In this document: one piece after another, positions 17,026 through 23,995 of the stretch
Layout of the letters: the number at the start of each line of letters is the position of its first letter
Position numbering within the stretch: the first letter of the stretch is position 1
Assembly (NCBI GenBank): GCA_020634155.1
Contig: JACKCI010000001.1
Location: 1,674,001 to 1,738,000, forward strand
Source of the DNA: Anaerolineales bacterium
GTDB taxonomy: Bacteria; Chloroflexota; Anaerolineae; Aggregatilineales; J027
DNA: 64,000 nt
Direction: 5' to 3'
Made by a program: the position numbers and the translations under genes
Notes under the pieces: model-generated
What the model was told of the DNA's origin: nothing
What the model saw: only the letters and a program-made list of their open reading frames with translations
Database searches by the model: none

Positions 17026-17489
17026 TGTGCAGAGGCTCCTTCAATAGACAATTTGGCTAATTCTTGGGCAATCTCTTGGATCAGGTCGGGCATTTCAACA
17101 GAACGGTCAGGGCGGAGGGTGGCGGCGTCGCGGATATAGACGTGGCGGATGTCTTGCTGGCTGCGGGTCGTGTTCCAATTCACGAGGATGCGGATACACA
17201 GCGGTAGCCCTCCCGGCACATTCATCTCATGGGCGCAGAGGAGCGGGACATTGTGCCAGCCCAGTTGACGAGCCGCCACCGCGGGATACTCGGCGGTGAG
17301 GTCGGTAGTTGTCGTCAGAATGACGCTGGCGACATCTTCAGGCTGAATCTCGTTGAGGAGGATTAAGCCCATCAGCAGTTCCCGCGTGGCGGCAAGGATA
17401 GCGTCACGGGTATTTTCTGTGGCGGTGGTGGCACCGCGTACACCTCTACAGACCATGGTGTCTTGCCAATCTCCTTCGATTAAATCCAT
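17022..17489 (-). CDS. aroH: Chorismate mutase, AroH class
   Basis: A 155-residue monofunctional chorismate mutase of the trimeric AroH (Bacillus) type. CRGVRGATTA holds the active-site Arg, HEM the Glu, LCIRI a second Arg and DIRHVYIRDA the Tyr. The ATG at 17489 follows AAGGAG by 9 nt; an ATG 33 nt later, immediately before VCRGVRG, aligns better with short family members. The longer ORF to 17579 reads through the terminator of the leader and is not used. It is the first enzyme gene of the aromatic operon and lies just after the attenuator. Confidence 0.94.
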   Translation of the reverse strand: MDLIEGDWQDTMVCRGVRGATTATENTRDAILAATRELLMGLILLNEIQPEDVASVILTTTTDLTAEYPAVAARQLGWHNVPLLCAHEMNVPGGLPLCIRILVNWNTTRSQQDIRHVYIRDAATLRPDRSVEMPDLIQEIAQELAKLSIEGASAQ

Positions 17490-17511
17490 GTGGTGCGGCT
17501 CCTTGTGTGCT

Positions 17512-17552
17512 AGGAAAACACAAAAGGCGCGGGTCCCGAGGGACACCGCGCC
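17512..17552 (-). terminator. Attenuator terminator ahead of aroH
   Basis: On the minus strand a GC-rich hairpin, GGCGCGG pairing with CCGCGCC (17546-17552 with 17526-17532), extended past a bulge by GTCCC/GGGAC, is followed by TTTTGTGTTTT. It lies between the leader peptide gene and aroH. Its 5' arm can instead pair with codons 37-40 of the leader peptide (see the finding), which would be the antiterminator. Confidence 0.88.
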
Positions 17553-17582
17553 TGTTTTGGTTTTCATTGAATAGGTCAACCG

Positions 17583-17711
17583 TTACAAGATGCGATGTCC
17601 CCGCCGCTTGGTAAAGTAAAAGTAATAGAACGCAAAGAAGCTGTTGACTGTGCCGCGTTGCACGTCGAGAGTGGGAGTTGCGCGGTTGGAGACAGCAGCT
17701 TGCAAGGACAT
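17583..17711 (-). CDS. Phe/Tyr-rich leader peptide of the aromatic operon
   Basis: A 42-codon ORF on the minus strand: ATG at 17709-17711, TAA at 17583-17585, with GAGG 5 nt before the ATG. Residues 25-33 are FFAFYYFYF, eight of nine being Phe or Tyr, which is the hallmark of leader peptides such as PheL that report Phe/Tyr-tRNA charging by ribosome stalling. It is followed by an intrinsic terminator (17512-17552) and then aroH. Codons 37-40, just after the Phe/Tyr run, are complementary over 11 bp to the 5' arm of the terminator. The first 24 residues are ordinary and the last nine are basic. No homology search was possible. Confidence 0.85.
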   Translation of the reverse strand: MSLQAAVSNRATPTLDVQRGTVNSFFAFYYFYFTKRRGHRIL

Positions 17712-17740
17712 TAGGGCCTCGTTTACGATTGAATGCACAC

Positions 17741-17770
17741 AGCATAACACGGACGCCGTTCATCAGTCAA
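17741..17770 (-). promoter_or_regulatory. Promoter of the aromatic operon
   Basis: Minus strand TTGACT (17765-17770) and TATGCT (17741-17746) with an 18-nt spacer, about 30 nt before the leader peptide ATG. It lies 23 bp downstream of the trpG stop codon, so the aromatic operon can be transcribed independently of trpEG, although readthrough is possible because no terminator is seen after trpG. Confidence 0.6.
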
Positions 17771-17793
17771 CTACTTCGATTTGTTCAACTTGG

Positions 17794-18360
17794 CTAAATG
17801 CGACCTTCAAGGAAGTTCTGCAAGATACGGACACCGTAGGTGGTCAGGATGCTCTCTGGATGGAATTGCACCCCCACGACGGGATATTCTTTGTGGCGCA
17901 AGGCCATGACCTCGCCCTCCTCGGTAAAAGCTGTCACCGAGAGGCTGTCCGGTAGCGGCTCCTCCACAATCAGGCTATGGTAACGGGTGGCGACAAAGGG
18001 ACTGGGTACGCCCGTGAACAATTTTTGATTGCGGTGGAAGACCTGCGAGGTCTTGCCGTGCATCAAACGTGGCGCACGCACCACCCGCCCTCCATAGGCC
18101 TGCCCGATGCACTGATGGCCTAAGCAGACACCTAGCGTCGGGATACGCGGGCTGAGTTCGCGCAAGACATCCAACGAGACGCCCCCATCGTTGGGGTCAC
18201 CGGGGCCGGGCGAGATAACGATACGGGAAGGATTGAGCGCTTCAATCTGAGCCACGCTCAACACATCATTGCGATAGACCTGTACATCGGCTCCTAATGA
18301 GCCAAGGTGCTGGACGAGGTTATAGGTAAAGCTATCGTAGTTATCAATCACCAGAATCAT
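17794..18360 (-). CDS. trpG: Anthranilate synthase component II (glutamine amidotransferase)
   Basis: A 188-residue class I amidotransferase that supplies ammonia to TrpE. Catalytic Cys79 in GVCLGHQ and the H167/E169 pair in VQFHPES are all present; the N-terminal IDNYDSFTYNLVQHLG and SPGPGDP motifs are typical of TrpG/PabA. It starts 3 nt after the trpE stop, which fits coupled synthesis. Because TrpG and PabA are interchangeable in many bacteria, it may also serve folate synthesis. No other trp gene lies in the window; the next gene downstream belongs to the aromatic operon with its own promoter. Confidence 0.96.
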   Translation of the reverse strand: MILVIDNYDSFTYNLVQHLGSLGADVQVYRNDVLSVAQIEALNPSRIVISPGPGDPNDGGVSLDVLRELSPRIPTLGVCLGHQCIGQAYGGRVVRAPRLMHGKTSQVFHRNQKLFTGVPSPFVATRYHSLIVEEPLPDSLSVTAFTEEGEVMALRHKEYPVVGVQFHPESILTTYGVRILQNFLEGRI

Positions 18361-18363
18361 GAC

Positions 18364-19836
18364 TTATTCAAACCCCACTTCGGCTAAGGCCACCGCTTGG
18401 GCCAAGGCTGCTGCTTTATGATGCGTTTCTTCAAATTCGGTAGTCGGGTCGCTATCCGCCACCAACCCGGCCCCCGCTTGGATATACACGCGGTCACCAA
18501 CCATCGTGATGGTGCGGATGGTGATGCAGGTGTCCATGGTGCCGCTAAAGCTGAAATAACCGACTGCCCCGCCATAAGGGCCGCGACGGTCTGGCTCTAG
18601 TTCATCAATGATTTGCATAGCGCGAATCTTGGGCGCACCGCTCAGGGTTCCAGCAGGGAAGGTAGCCCGCATCAAATCATAGGCATCAAGACCCTTGCGT
18701 AATTTGCCCTCAACATGAGAGACAATGTGCATGACATGGGAATAGCGCTCCACGACCATCAATTCCGGCACATGCACGCTACCATATTCGCAGACCCGTC
18801 CGAGGTCATTGCGACCTAAATCGACCAACATCACATGCTCGGCGCGTTCTTTGGGGTCAGTCAGCAAGCCCGCTTCCAGTTCGGCATCGGCTTCGGGGGT
18901 TCTGCCACGCGGACGGGTACCTGCAATCGGGCGCACGCTGGCGACGCCATCTTCAAGGCGCACCATCATCTCTGGTGACGCACCGATGATGTTGAAGGGC
19001 TGGCCCTCGACCTCATCGGGGAAGTTGAAAAAGAACATATAGGGGGCCGGATTGAGCATCCGCAAAGCGCGATAGATGGCAAAAGGCGGGGCACTGGTGC
19101 GTTGGGTTAGGCGCTGAGATAGCACAATCTGGAAAGCATCACCCGCCGCAATGTATTCCTTGGCTTGGCGCACAGCGTCCTCATAGCCTGCTTGGGTGAA
19201 GTTGGATTGCAGCGGGTCGTTGAGAATCGAGGCGGCCTTGGGGATATTGGCAAGGGGCTGGCGTAGGCGCTCGACAATAGCCTCAATACGCTTGACGGCG
19301 GCGGTGTAGGCGGCCTCCATATCGCCCGTGTTGTGGGCGTTTGCCAATACAATCAGTTGCATTTTAACGTGGTCAACAATCACCAATGTGTCGAATATCA
19401 TGAAGCGGACTTGGGGCAAGTGCGTGACATCAGGAGCATTGGCGGGTAGGCGCTCAAATTGACGCACAACATCGTAGCCCAAGAAGCCGACGGCTCCCCC
19501 CACAAAGCGAGGCAGACCGGGCAGGGTCACGGGGCGATATTGGGTCAACTCAGCTTTGATAGCAGCAAGGGCGTCATCATCAGGGTTGGCGGAGGGACGC
19601 AGAACTTTACTGGGCTGCACGCCAATAAAGGAATAGCGTCCAACTTGCTCCCCACCCTCCACGCTTTCCAGCAAAAAGGCGGGTTCATCAGGCCGATAGA
19701 GCTTGAGAAAAACGGACACGGGTGTTTCTAGGTCGGCGGGCAGGGTGCGATAGACGGGCACCAAGTCGCCTTTTTCAAATAAAGAGGGCATTTCTTCGAG
19801 CGTTGGCGATAGTTGGGTGAGTGTTCTCAGAACCAT
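18364..19836 (-). CDS. trpE: Anthranilate synthase component I
   Basis: A 490-residue chorismate-utilising enzyme making anthranilate. The N-terminal LLESVEGGEQVGRYSFIG contains the LLES element of Trp feedback binding, arguing for TrpE rather than PabB. Catalytic core: FQIVLSQRL, IGASPEMMVRLEDG, PIAGTRPRGRTPEADAEL, VDLGRNDLGRVC, ATFPAGTLSGAPKIRAMQIIDELE and the C-terminal GAGLVADSDPTTEFEET. It is expressed from a promoter at about 20171-20200 through a tRNA-Trp T-box leader, so it is controlled both by tRNA charging and by allostery. Confidence 0.97.
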   Translation of the reverse strand: MVLRTLTQLSPTLEEMPSLFEKGDLVPVYRTLPADLETPVSVFLKLYRPDEPAFLLESVEGGEQVGRYSFIGVQPSKVLRPSANPDDDALAAIKAELTQYRPVTLPGLPRFVGGAVGFLGYDVVRQFERLPANAPDVTHLPQVRFMIFDTLVIVDHVKMQLIVLANAHNTGDMEAAYTAAVKRIEAIVERLRQPLANIPKAASILNDPLQSNFTQAGYEDAVRQAKEYIAAGDAFQIVLSQRLTQRTSAPPFAIYRALRMLNPAPYMFFFNFPDEVEGQPFNIIGASPEMMVRLEDGVASVRPIAGTRPRGRTPEADAELEAGLLTDPKERAEHVMLVDLGRNDLGRVCEYGSVHVPELMVVERYSHVMHIVSHVEGKLRKGLDAYDLMRATFPAGTLSGAPKIRAMQIIDELEPDRRGPYGGAVGYFSFSGTMDTCITIRTITMVGDRVYIQAGAGLVADSDPTTEFEETHHKAAALAQAVALAEVGFE

Positions 19837-19871
19837 AAAGCTTTCCCCTACACAATCGTGACTAAAGAATC

Positions 19872-20150
19872 AAAAAAGTCCACCCCTCTCCGAGACGAGA
19901 AGGTGGACTCCCGTGGTGCCACTCGGTTTAGACAAAACTCGCGCCTTGTCTCACTCTAGTCGGTGCGGGTAGGTGAAGACCTACCGATACCGCTGCCTTT
20001 GGTAACGGGGGCATCTCCGGCGTGGGATACTGGTGGCTTCCCCCACGCGACTCCTCGGCCCATTCGGTCTGGACTCATGTACCGCCTTCGCAGCTAAGGG
20101 CGGTTCTCTGAACACGGCTGGCAGACGTACTCTTCCGATTCACAGTCGTT
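19872..20150 (-). ncRNA. T-box leader (tRNA-Trp) of trpEG
   Basis: On the minus strand the 280-nt leader has T-box landmarks. Stem I begins near 20145 with an AGTA element (GAAGAGTACG), the specifier region reads GAATGGG with UGG, a Trp codon, at 20060-20062, and the antiterminator bulge GAGTGGCACC has TGGC at 19918-19921. TGGC is complementary to the GCCA 3' end expected for tRNA-Trp with discriminator G, which agrees with the specifier. The terminator is GTCCACC/GGTGGAC (19878-19908) followed by six T. Uncharged tRNA-Trp would stabilise the antiterminator and switch trpE on. Confidence 0.92.
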
Positions 20151-20170
20151 GGTATCAATTGCTGAAAGGG

Positions 20171-20200
20171 ATGTTAGCACATAAATTTGCACTGAGTCAA
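20171..20200 (-). promoter_or_regulatory. Promoter of the trpEG T-box transcript
   Basis: Minus strand TTGACT (20195-20200) and TAACAT (20171-20176), 18-nt spacer, about 20 nt before the T-box stem I. The spacing equals that of the aromatic operon and TPR promoters in this window. Confidence 0.55.
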
Positions 20201-20271
20201 GTTTTCCAGTAGGCTATCTTTTCACATCAATTTCTTAGCTGTTGAATTACACACACACAAGAGGAGAAAAT

Positions 20272-21312
20272 ATGAAACGCCTACTGTGCTTGCTCTTACT
20301 ACTCACGATAGCCATCCCCTTCACGGCCTTGGCCCAAGAAGATGCCACGCCTGTCTATGAGGTCTTTGTCACCGAAGATGGTGCTTTTATCACCTTGCTG
20401 CCCGATGGTTGGGTTGCTGAGGGCGATGGTGATGGTGGCCTACAAGTTGCCAATAGCACCGAGACGATGGACGCCATGAACAACAGTGATGTCATGGGGC
20501 CGGAGTCTGGACAATTTGCGATGCTCATTTTGCCCCTACCCGCTGAAATGCTAGACTTGTTTGGGGGTTCTGCAGATAGCTCCTATTCTGAAATCCTCAC
20601 GATTATGATGGGCCTGTTTGGTGAGGGTGACGACTTCCCTTCCTTTGGTGAGCCAATAGAATTGAGCGGCGAAGAATATGGCTTTGATGGCGCTTATGCT
20701 ACTGGCAGCAGTGAACTAACAGACGCCAAGATGATCGTTTACGACCTTGCGGTGGGTACCATCGGTGTAGCCGTGCTGGTTGCCGCCCCCGGCGAATTAG
20801 ATAACTTTGAAGCTGAAGCTGGTAGCGTCATCGTCACTGCTTCCTATGCCCCCGCCTTGGACGAAAGCTACAGCAATGAAGACGCAGCCGTAGAGTTCGA
20901 TTATCCGGCAGGTTGGAAAGCGGATGTCGATGAAAACGGCTTGGTGTATGTTACCAATGATCCGGAAGTGACGCCCGATAGTGATTTGCAATCTGGTCAA
21001 TATGCAGTTGCCGTGATTAACCTAAGCGCATTTGGGTTAGCAGGTGACACCTTAGAAGCCACCGCAGACAACATCTTGCCCTTGCTATTGGATGAAGGCG
21101 ATACCGCTGACGACCCAGTGATTTTAGTCGTTGGGGATGATGAAGTCTTCGTGATTGGCGTTTCCAATGAAGATGAAACCACAAATGATGGCGGTTTGGT
21201 TATTCGTGATGTGGACGGCACCATGTATGCCGCGGTTTACGCCAGTGCCTATGATGAAGCTCGCTTGATTGGCTACACAGCGGCGGCTATCTTGCTCAGT
21301 ATCAGTCAATAA
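20272..21312 (+). CDS. Secreted acidic protein with duplicated domain (first paralog)
   Basis: A 346-residue exported protein. The ATG at 20272 follows GAGGAG and starts a clear signal peptide (MKRLLCLLLLLTIAIPFTALA, cleaved near ALAQ). The mature part is strongly acidic and has two related halves: each begins with a strand and a (P/Y)xGW motif (LLPDGW near residue 44; FDYPAGW near 215) and contains a GQ(F/Y)A segment, ESGQFAMLILPLP and QSGQYAVAVINLS. The xxYPxGW pattern recalls PsbP-like or DUF1795-type folds, which is a guess. The longer ORF start at 20242 has no ribosome site. A paralog follows after 28 nt. Confidence 0.85.
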   Translation: MKRLLCLLLLLTIAIPFTALAQEDATPVYEVFVTEDGAFITLLPDGWVAEGDGDGGLQVANSTETMDAMNNSDVMGPESGQFAMLILPLPAEMLDLFGGSADSSYSEILTIMMGLFGEGDDFPSFGEPIELSGEEYGFDGAYATGSSELTDAKMIVYDLAVGTIGVAVLVAAPGELDNFEAEAGSVIVTASYAPALDESYSNEDAAVEFDYPAGWKADVDENGLVYVTNDPEVTPDSDLQSGQYAVAVINLSAFGLAGDTLEATADNILPLLLDEGDTADDPVILVVGDDEVFVIGVSNEDETTNDGGLVIRDVDGTMYAAVYASAYDEARLIGYTAAAILLSISQ

Positions 21313-21340
21313 ATCAAACAACATAGAGGAGCAGAAAGAC

Positions 21341-22366
21341 ATGAAACGTTTATTCATTAGTTTAATCGCCCTTGCTTTGCTGGTCGTCCCCTTGAGTGCC
21401 TTTGCCCAAGATGACGATACCTTTACCATTGAAGGCTTTGTCACCGAAGATGGCTCTTTCTTCGCCCTGTTACCAGATGGATGGGCAGCCGATGGTAACG
21501 CGGTGGATGGCCTGACCATTGCCAATGACGAGGCTATTTTGGACGCTATGGAAGCTGACGAAGAAGGCGGCCCTGAATCTGGTCAATTCGCCATGCTGGT
21601 TCTGCCCCTTCCTTCCGGTGAATTGGCAGCGATGCTGGGCGAAGAGGCCAGCTTCAGCGATGTTCTGGCGCTGGTGATGCAATTCATGGGCGACTCAGAA
21701 GATATGCCCGCCTTTGGTGAAATTGGCGAACTGGATGCAGCCATCTCAGGGGCAGCGGCTTATGGTGCCAACGACAAATTTGATGCCATGATGGCGGCCT
21801 TTGACCTTGCGCCCGGCACCTATGGAATTTTGGTCTTATTGGCAGCTCCCGGTGAATTGAGCGAGTTTGAGGATACAGGCCTCGATGTAGCATCAGGTGT
21901 TTCGTACTCCCCCGCGCTCGATACCGAGTACACCACCGCTGACGGCCTCGTTTTGAGCTATCCCAGCAACTGGATTGTGGTTGAGGATACTGGCGTTGTG
22001 ACCATCACCAGCGAAGAACTGGATATGGAGTCAGAAGATGTTATCCTCGAATCGGGTCAATATGCGCTCTCTTTCCTTAATCTGACGGCGCTTGGCCTGA
22101 CGGGTGAGACGCTGGAAGACTATGCCGATGCAGTGTTAGCCGAATTGCTCGAAGAAGGCGATATACCTGCTGATCCGGTACGGCTTATCCTTGGTGACGA
22201 GGAAATCCTTGTGATTAGCGTCAGCCATGAGAGCGATAATGAGGGTGGCTTGATTCTGCATGACCACGACGGCACCATCTATGCGGGTGTATATGCTGGC
22301 CCGAATGGTGAAGCGGATTTGGCTGGCTATATGACCGCCAATATCCTCCTTAATCTTGGCGAATAG
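21341..22366 (+). CDS. Secreted acidic protein with duplicated domain (second paralog)
   Basis: A 341-residue paralog of the preceding gene with the same plan: signal peptide (residues 1-21, cleavage after AFA), then two related halves marked by LLPDGW / LSYPSNW and ESGQFAMLVLPLP / ESGQYALSFLNLT. Start at the ATG at 21341 after AGAGGAG. The two genes are probably co-transcribed and end at a strong terminator at 22392-22427. The mature proteins are rich in Asp and Glu and lack Cys almost entirely. Function unknown; extracellular location is inferred from the signal peptide. Confidence 0.85.
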   Translation: MKRLFISLIALALLVVPLSAFAQDDDTFTIEGFVTEDGSFFALLPDGWAADGNAVDGLTIANDEAILDAMEADEEGGPESGQFAMLVLPLPSGELAAMLGEEASFSDVLALVMQFMGDSEDMPAFGEIGELDAAISGAAAYGANDKFDAMMAAFDLAPGTYGILVLLAAPGELSEFEDTGLDVASGVSYSPALDTEYTTADGLVLSYPSNWIVVEDTGVVTITSEELDMESEDVILESGQYALSFLNLTALGLTGETLEDYADAVLAELLEEGDIPADPVRLILGDEEILVISVSHESDNEGGLILHDHDGTIYAGVYAGPNGEADLAGYMTANILLNLGE

Positions 22367-22391
22367 CTGACACACGGCACAACCAACACAA

Positions 22392-22427
22392 CGGGGTGGT
22401 AGTATTGTTATTACCACCTCGTTTTTA
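22392..22427 (+). terminator. Intrinsic terminator after the secreted paralogs
   Basis: A 10-bp stem CGGGGTGGTA/TACCACCTCG (22392-22401 with 22412-22421, one G-T pair) followed by TTTTTA. It separates the paralog pair from the downstream glycosyltransferase. Confidence 0.85.
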
Positions 22428-22440
22428 TTTGGGAGTCCTG

Positions 22441-23991
22441 ATGTCTTTCAAGCGTCTTGGTTTAGGGTTCGCATTAGGGTTCGCATTGTGGGCCACCGCT
22501 TTTATCGCTCGTTCCTCGACCATTGGCATTGATGGTCAGCGCTATTTTGCCCTTTTTGATGATGCCATGATTTCGATGCGCTATGCCGATAACTGGGTGC
22601 ATGGACGTGGTTTGGTGTGGAATGAGGGCGAACAGGTGGAGGGCTATAGTAACCTCTTGATGGTGCTACTGATGGCCCCACCCAATGCTTTGCTCCCCAA
22701 ACCCTTGGCGGTACTATGTATGCAGGTGCTGGGGATTGGCTTGGTACTCGGCAGCGCGGGCCTCACAGCAGCCATCGCCTACCGCTTGACGGGTCATACG
22801 TTGATTAGCTTCCTTAGTTATTTAGCAGTATTGCTTTATTACCCACTAGCCTATTGGTCACTACTAGGCATGGAAACCGGACTGCTGACGGTGTTGGTGT
22901 TAGGGGCGGTCTATCTGGCGTTGCGCTATGAGGACGAGGGCCACCTGCGCGATGGCCTAGCGATGGCTGGCCTGCTGGGGCTGGCCTATTGGACACGGCC
23001 TGAAACGCCCCTATTGGCAGGGTTGCTCTTGGGGTATGTCTGGTGGGCGATGCATCCGCCCCTGCGCCATAGCCTCCTCATCCTCACGGTTTATAGTAGC
23101 CTGCCCCTGCTGCAACACACCTTCCGCTGGTGGTACTACGGGGAATTATTCGCCAATACCTACACCCTCAAAGTGACGGGCATTCCCCTGTCAGCACGGC
23201 TTAATAATGGTTGGCTGTTCATCCAACCTTATTTGAATGAACACATCTTGTTGATTGGCTTAGGGCTGGTGGGTGTCGCGCTCCAATTCAATGCGCGGCG
23301 GGTCTTGCTGGTGGGGTTATACGGAGTCATGGTCGTCTATCAGGTTATGGTGGGTGGGGATGTGTGGCTGTATTGGCGTATCATGACACCCGTCACCTCC
23401 TTGCTGCTGGTGGTTGCCGTTGGGGGGATGTATGTCGGGTTGCGGCGGTGGGGGTTGATGCAGCGGCACCCTAGATTAGCCCTAGGTTTGATGGTCGTCA
23501 TCATCGGGGGCAGCCTATATCGAGCCGAGTACCGCTTTGAACGGGAGATAACCCTCCAAGAGCGCCCCTATCTGACCCTAGAGGCGGGCAACAATATCAA
23601 TATGGCATTAGCGATTGAGGCTATGACCACCCCAGATGCAACAGTTGGGGTAATATGGGCGGGGATTATCCCCTACTATACAGAACGGGAAGCAATTGAT
23701 TTTCTCGGTAAGTCTGACCCCTATATCGCCAACTTGCCACCTGACCTCAGCGGGCGGGCAGGTTGGAATGGCATGACTAGTGTGCCGGGGCATAACAAGT
23801 ATGATTTGGCGTACTCCATTCAACAACGCCAACCAACCTATGTGCAGAGTCTATGGTGGGGCGGTGACGATTTATCAGAATGGGGGCGAGATGTTTACGT
23901 AAATGTAACGTATAAAGGGGTATCATTGCTTTTACGCAAGGACTCGCCTGCGGTTCACTGGAATCGCATTGACACAACAGAGGATGAATAA
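22441..23991 (+). CDS. GT-C type membrane glycosyltransferase
   Basis: A 516-residue membrane protein with about ten hydrophobic segments and a soluble C-terminal domain (from about residue 375). The luminal-loop motif DDAMISMRYADNWVHGRG then VWNEGEQVEGYSN (about residues 40-70) is characteristic of GT-C enzymes related to actinobacterial arabinofuranosyltransferase AftB; the Asp pair is the likely catalytic site. The ATG at 22441 follows GGGAG. The stop codon is 4 nt before the kinase start. It probably uses a polyprenyl-phosphate sugar on the outer face of the membrane; sugar and acceptor unknown. Confidence 0.82.
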   Translation: MSFKRLGLGFALGFALWATAFIARSSTIGIDGQRYFALFDDAMISMRYADNWVHGRGLVWNEGEQVEGYSNLLMVLLMAPPNALLPKPLAVLCMQVLGIGLVLGSAGLTAAIAYRLTGHTLISFLSYLAVLLYYPLAYWSLLGMETGLLTVLVLGAVYLALRYEDEGHLRDGLAMAGLLGLAYWTRPETPLLAGLLLGYVWWAMHPPLRHSLLILTVYSSLPLLQHTFRWWYYGELFANTYTLKVTGIPLSARLNNGWLFIQPYLNEHILLIGLGLVGVALQFNARRVLLVGLYGVMVVYQVMVGGDVWLYWRIMTPVTSLLLVVAVGGMYVGLRRWGLMQRHPRLALGLMVVIIGGSLYRAEYRFEREITLQERPYLTLEAGNNINMALAIEAMTTPDATVGVIWAGIIPYYTEREAIDFLGKSDPYIANLPPDLSGRAGWNGMTSVPGHNKYDLAYSIQQRQPTYVQSLWWGGDDLSEWGRDVYVNVTYKGVSLLLRKDSPAVHWNRIDTTEDE

Positions 23992-23995
23992 ATCT

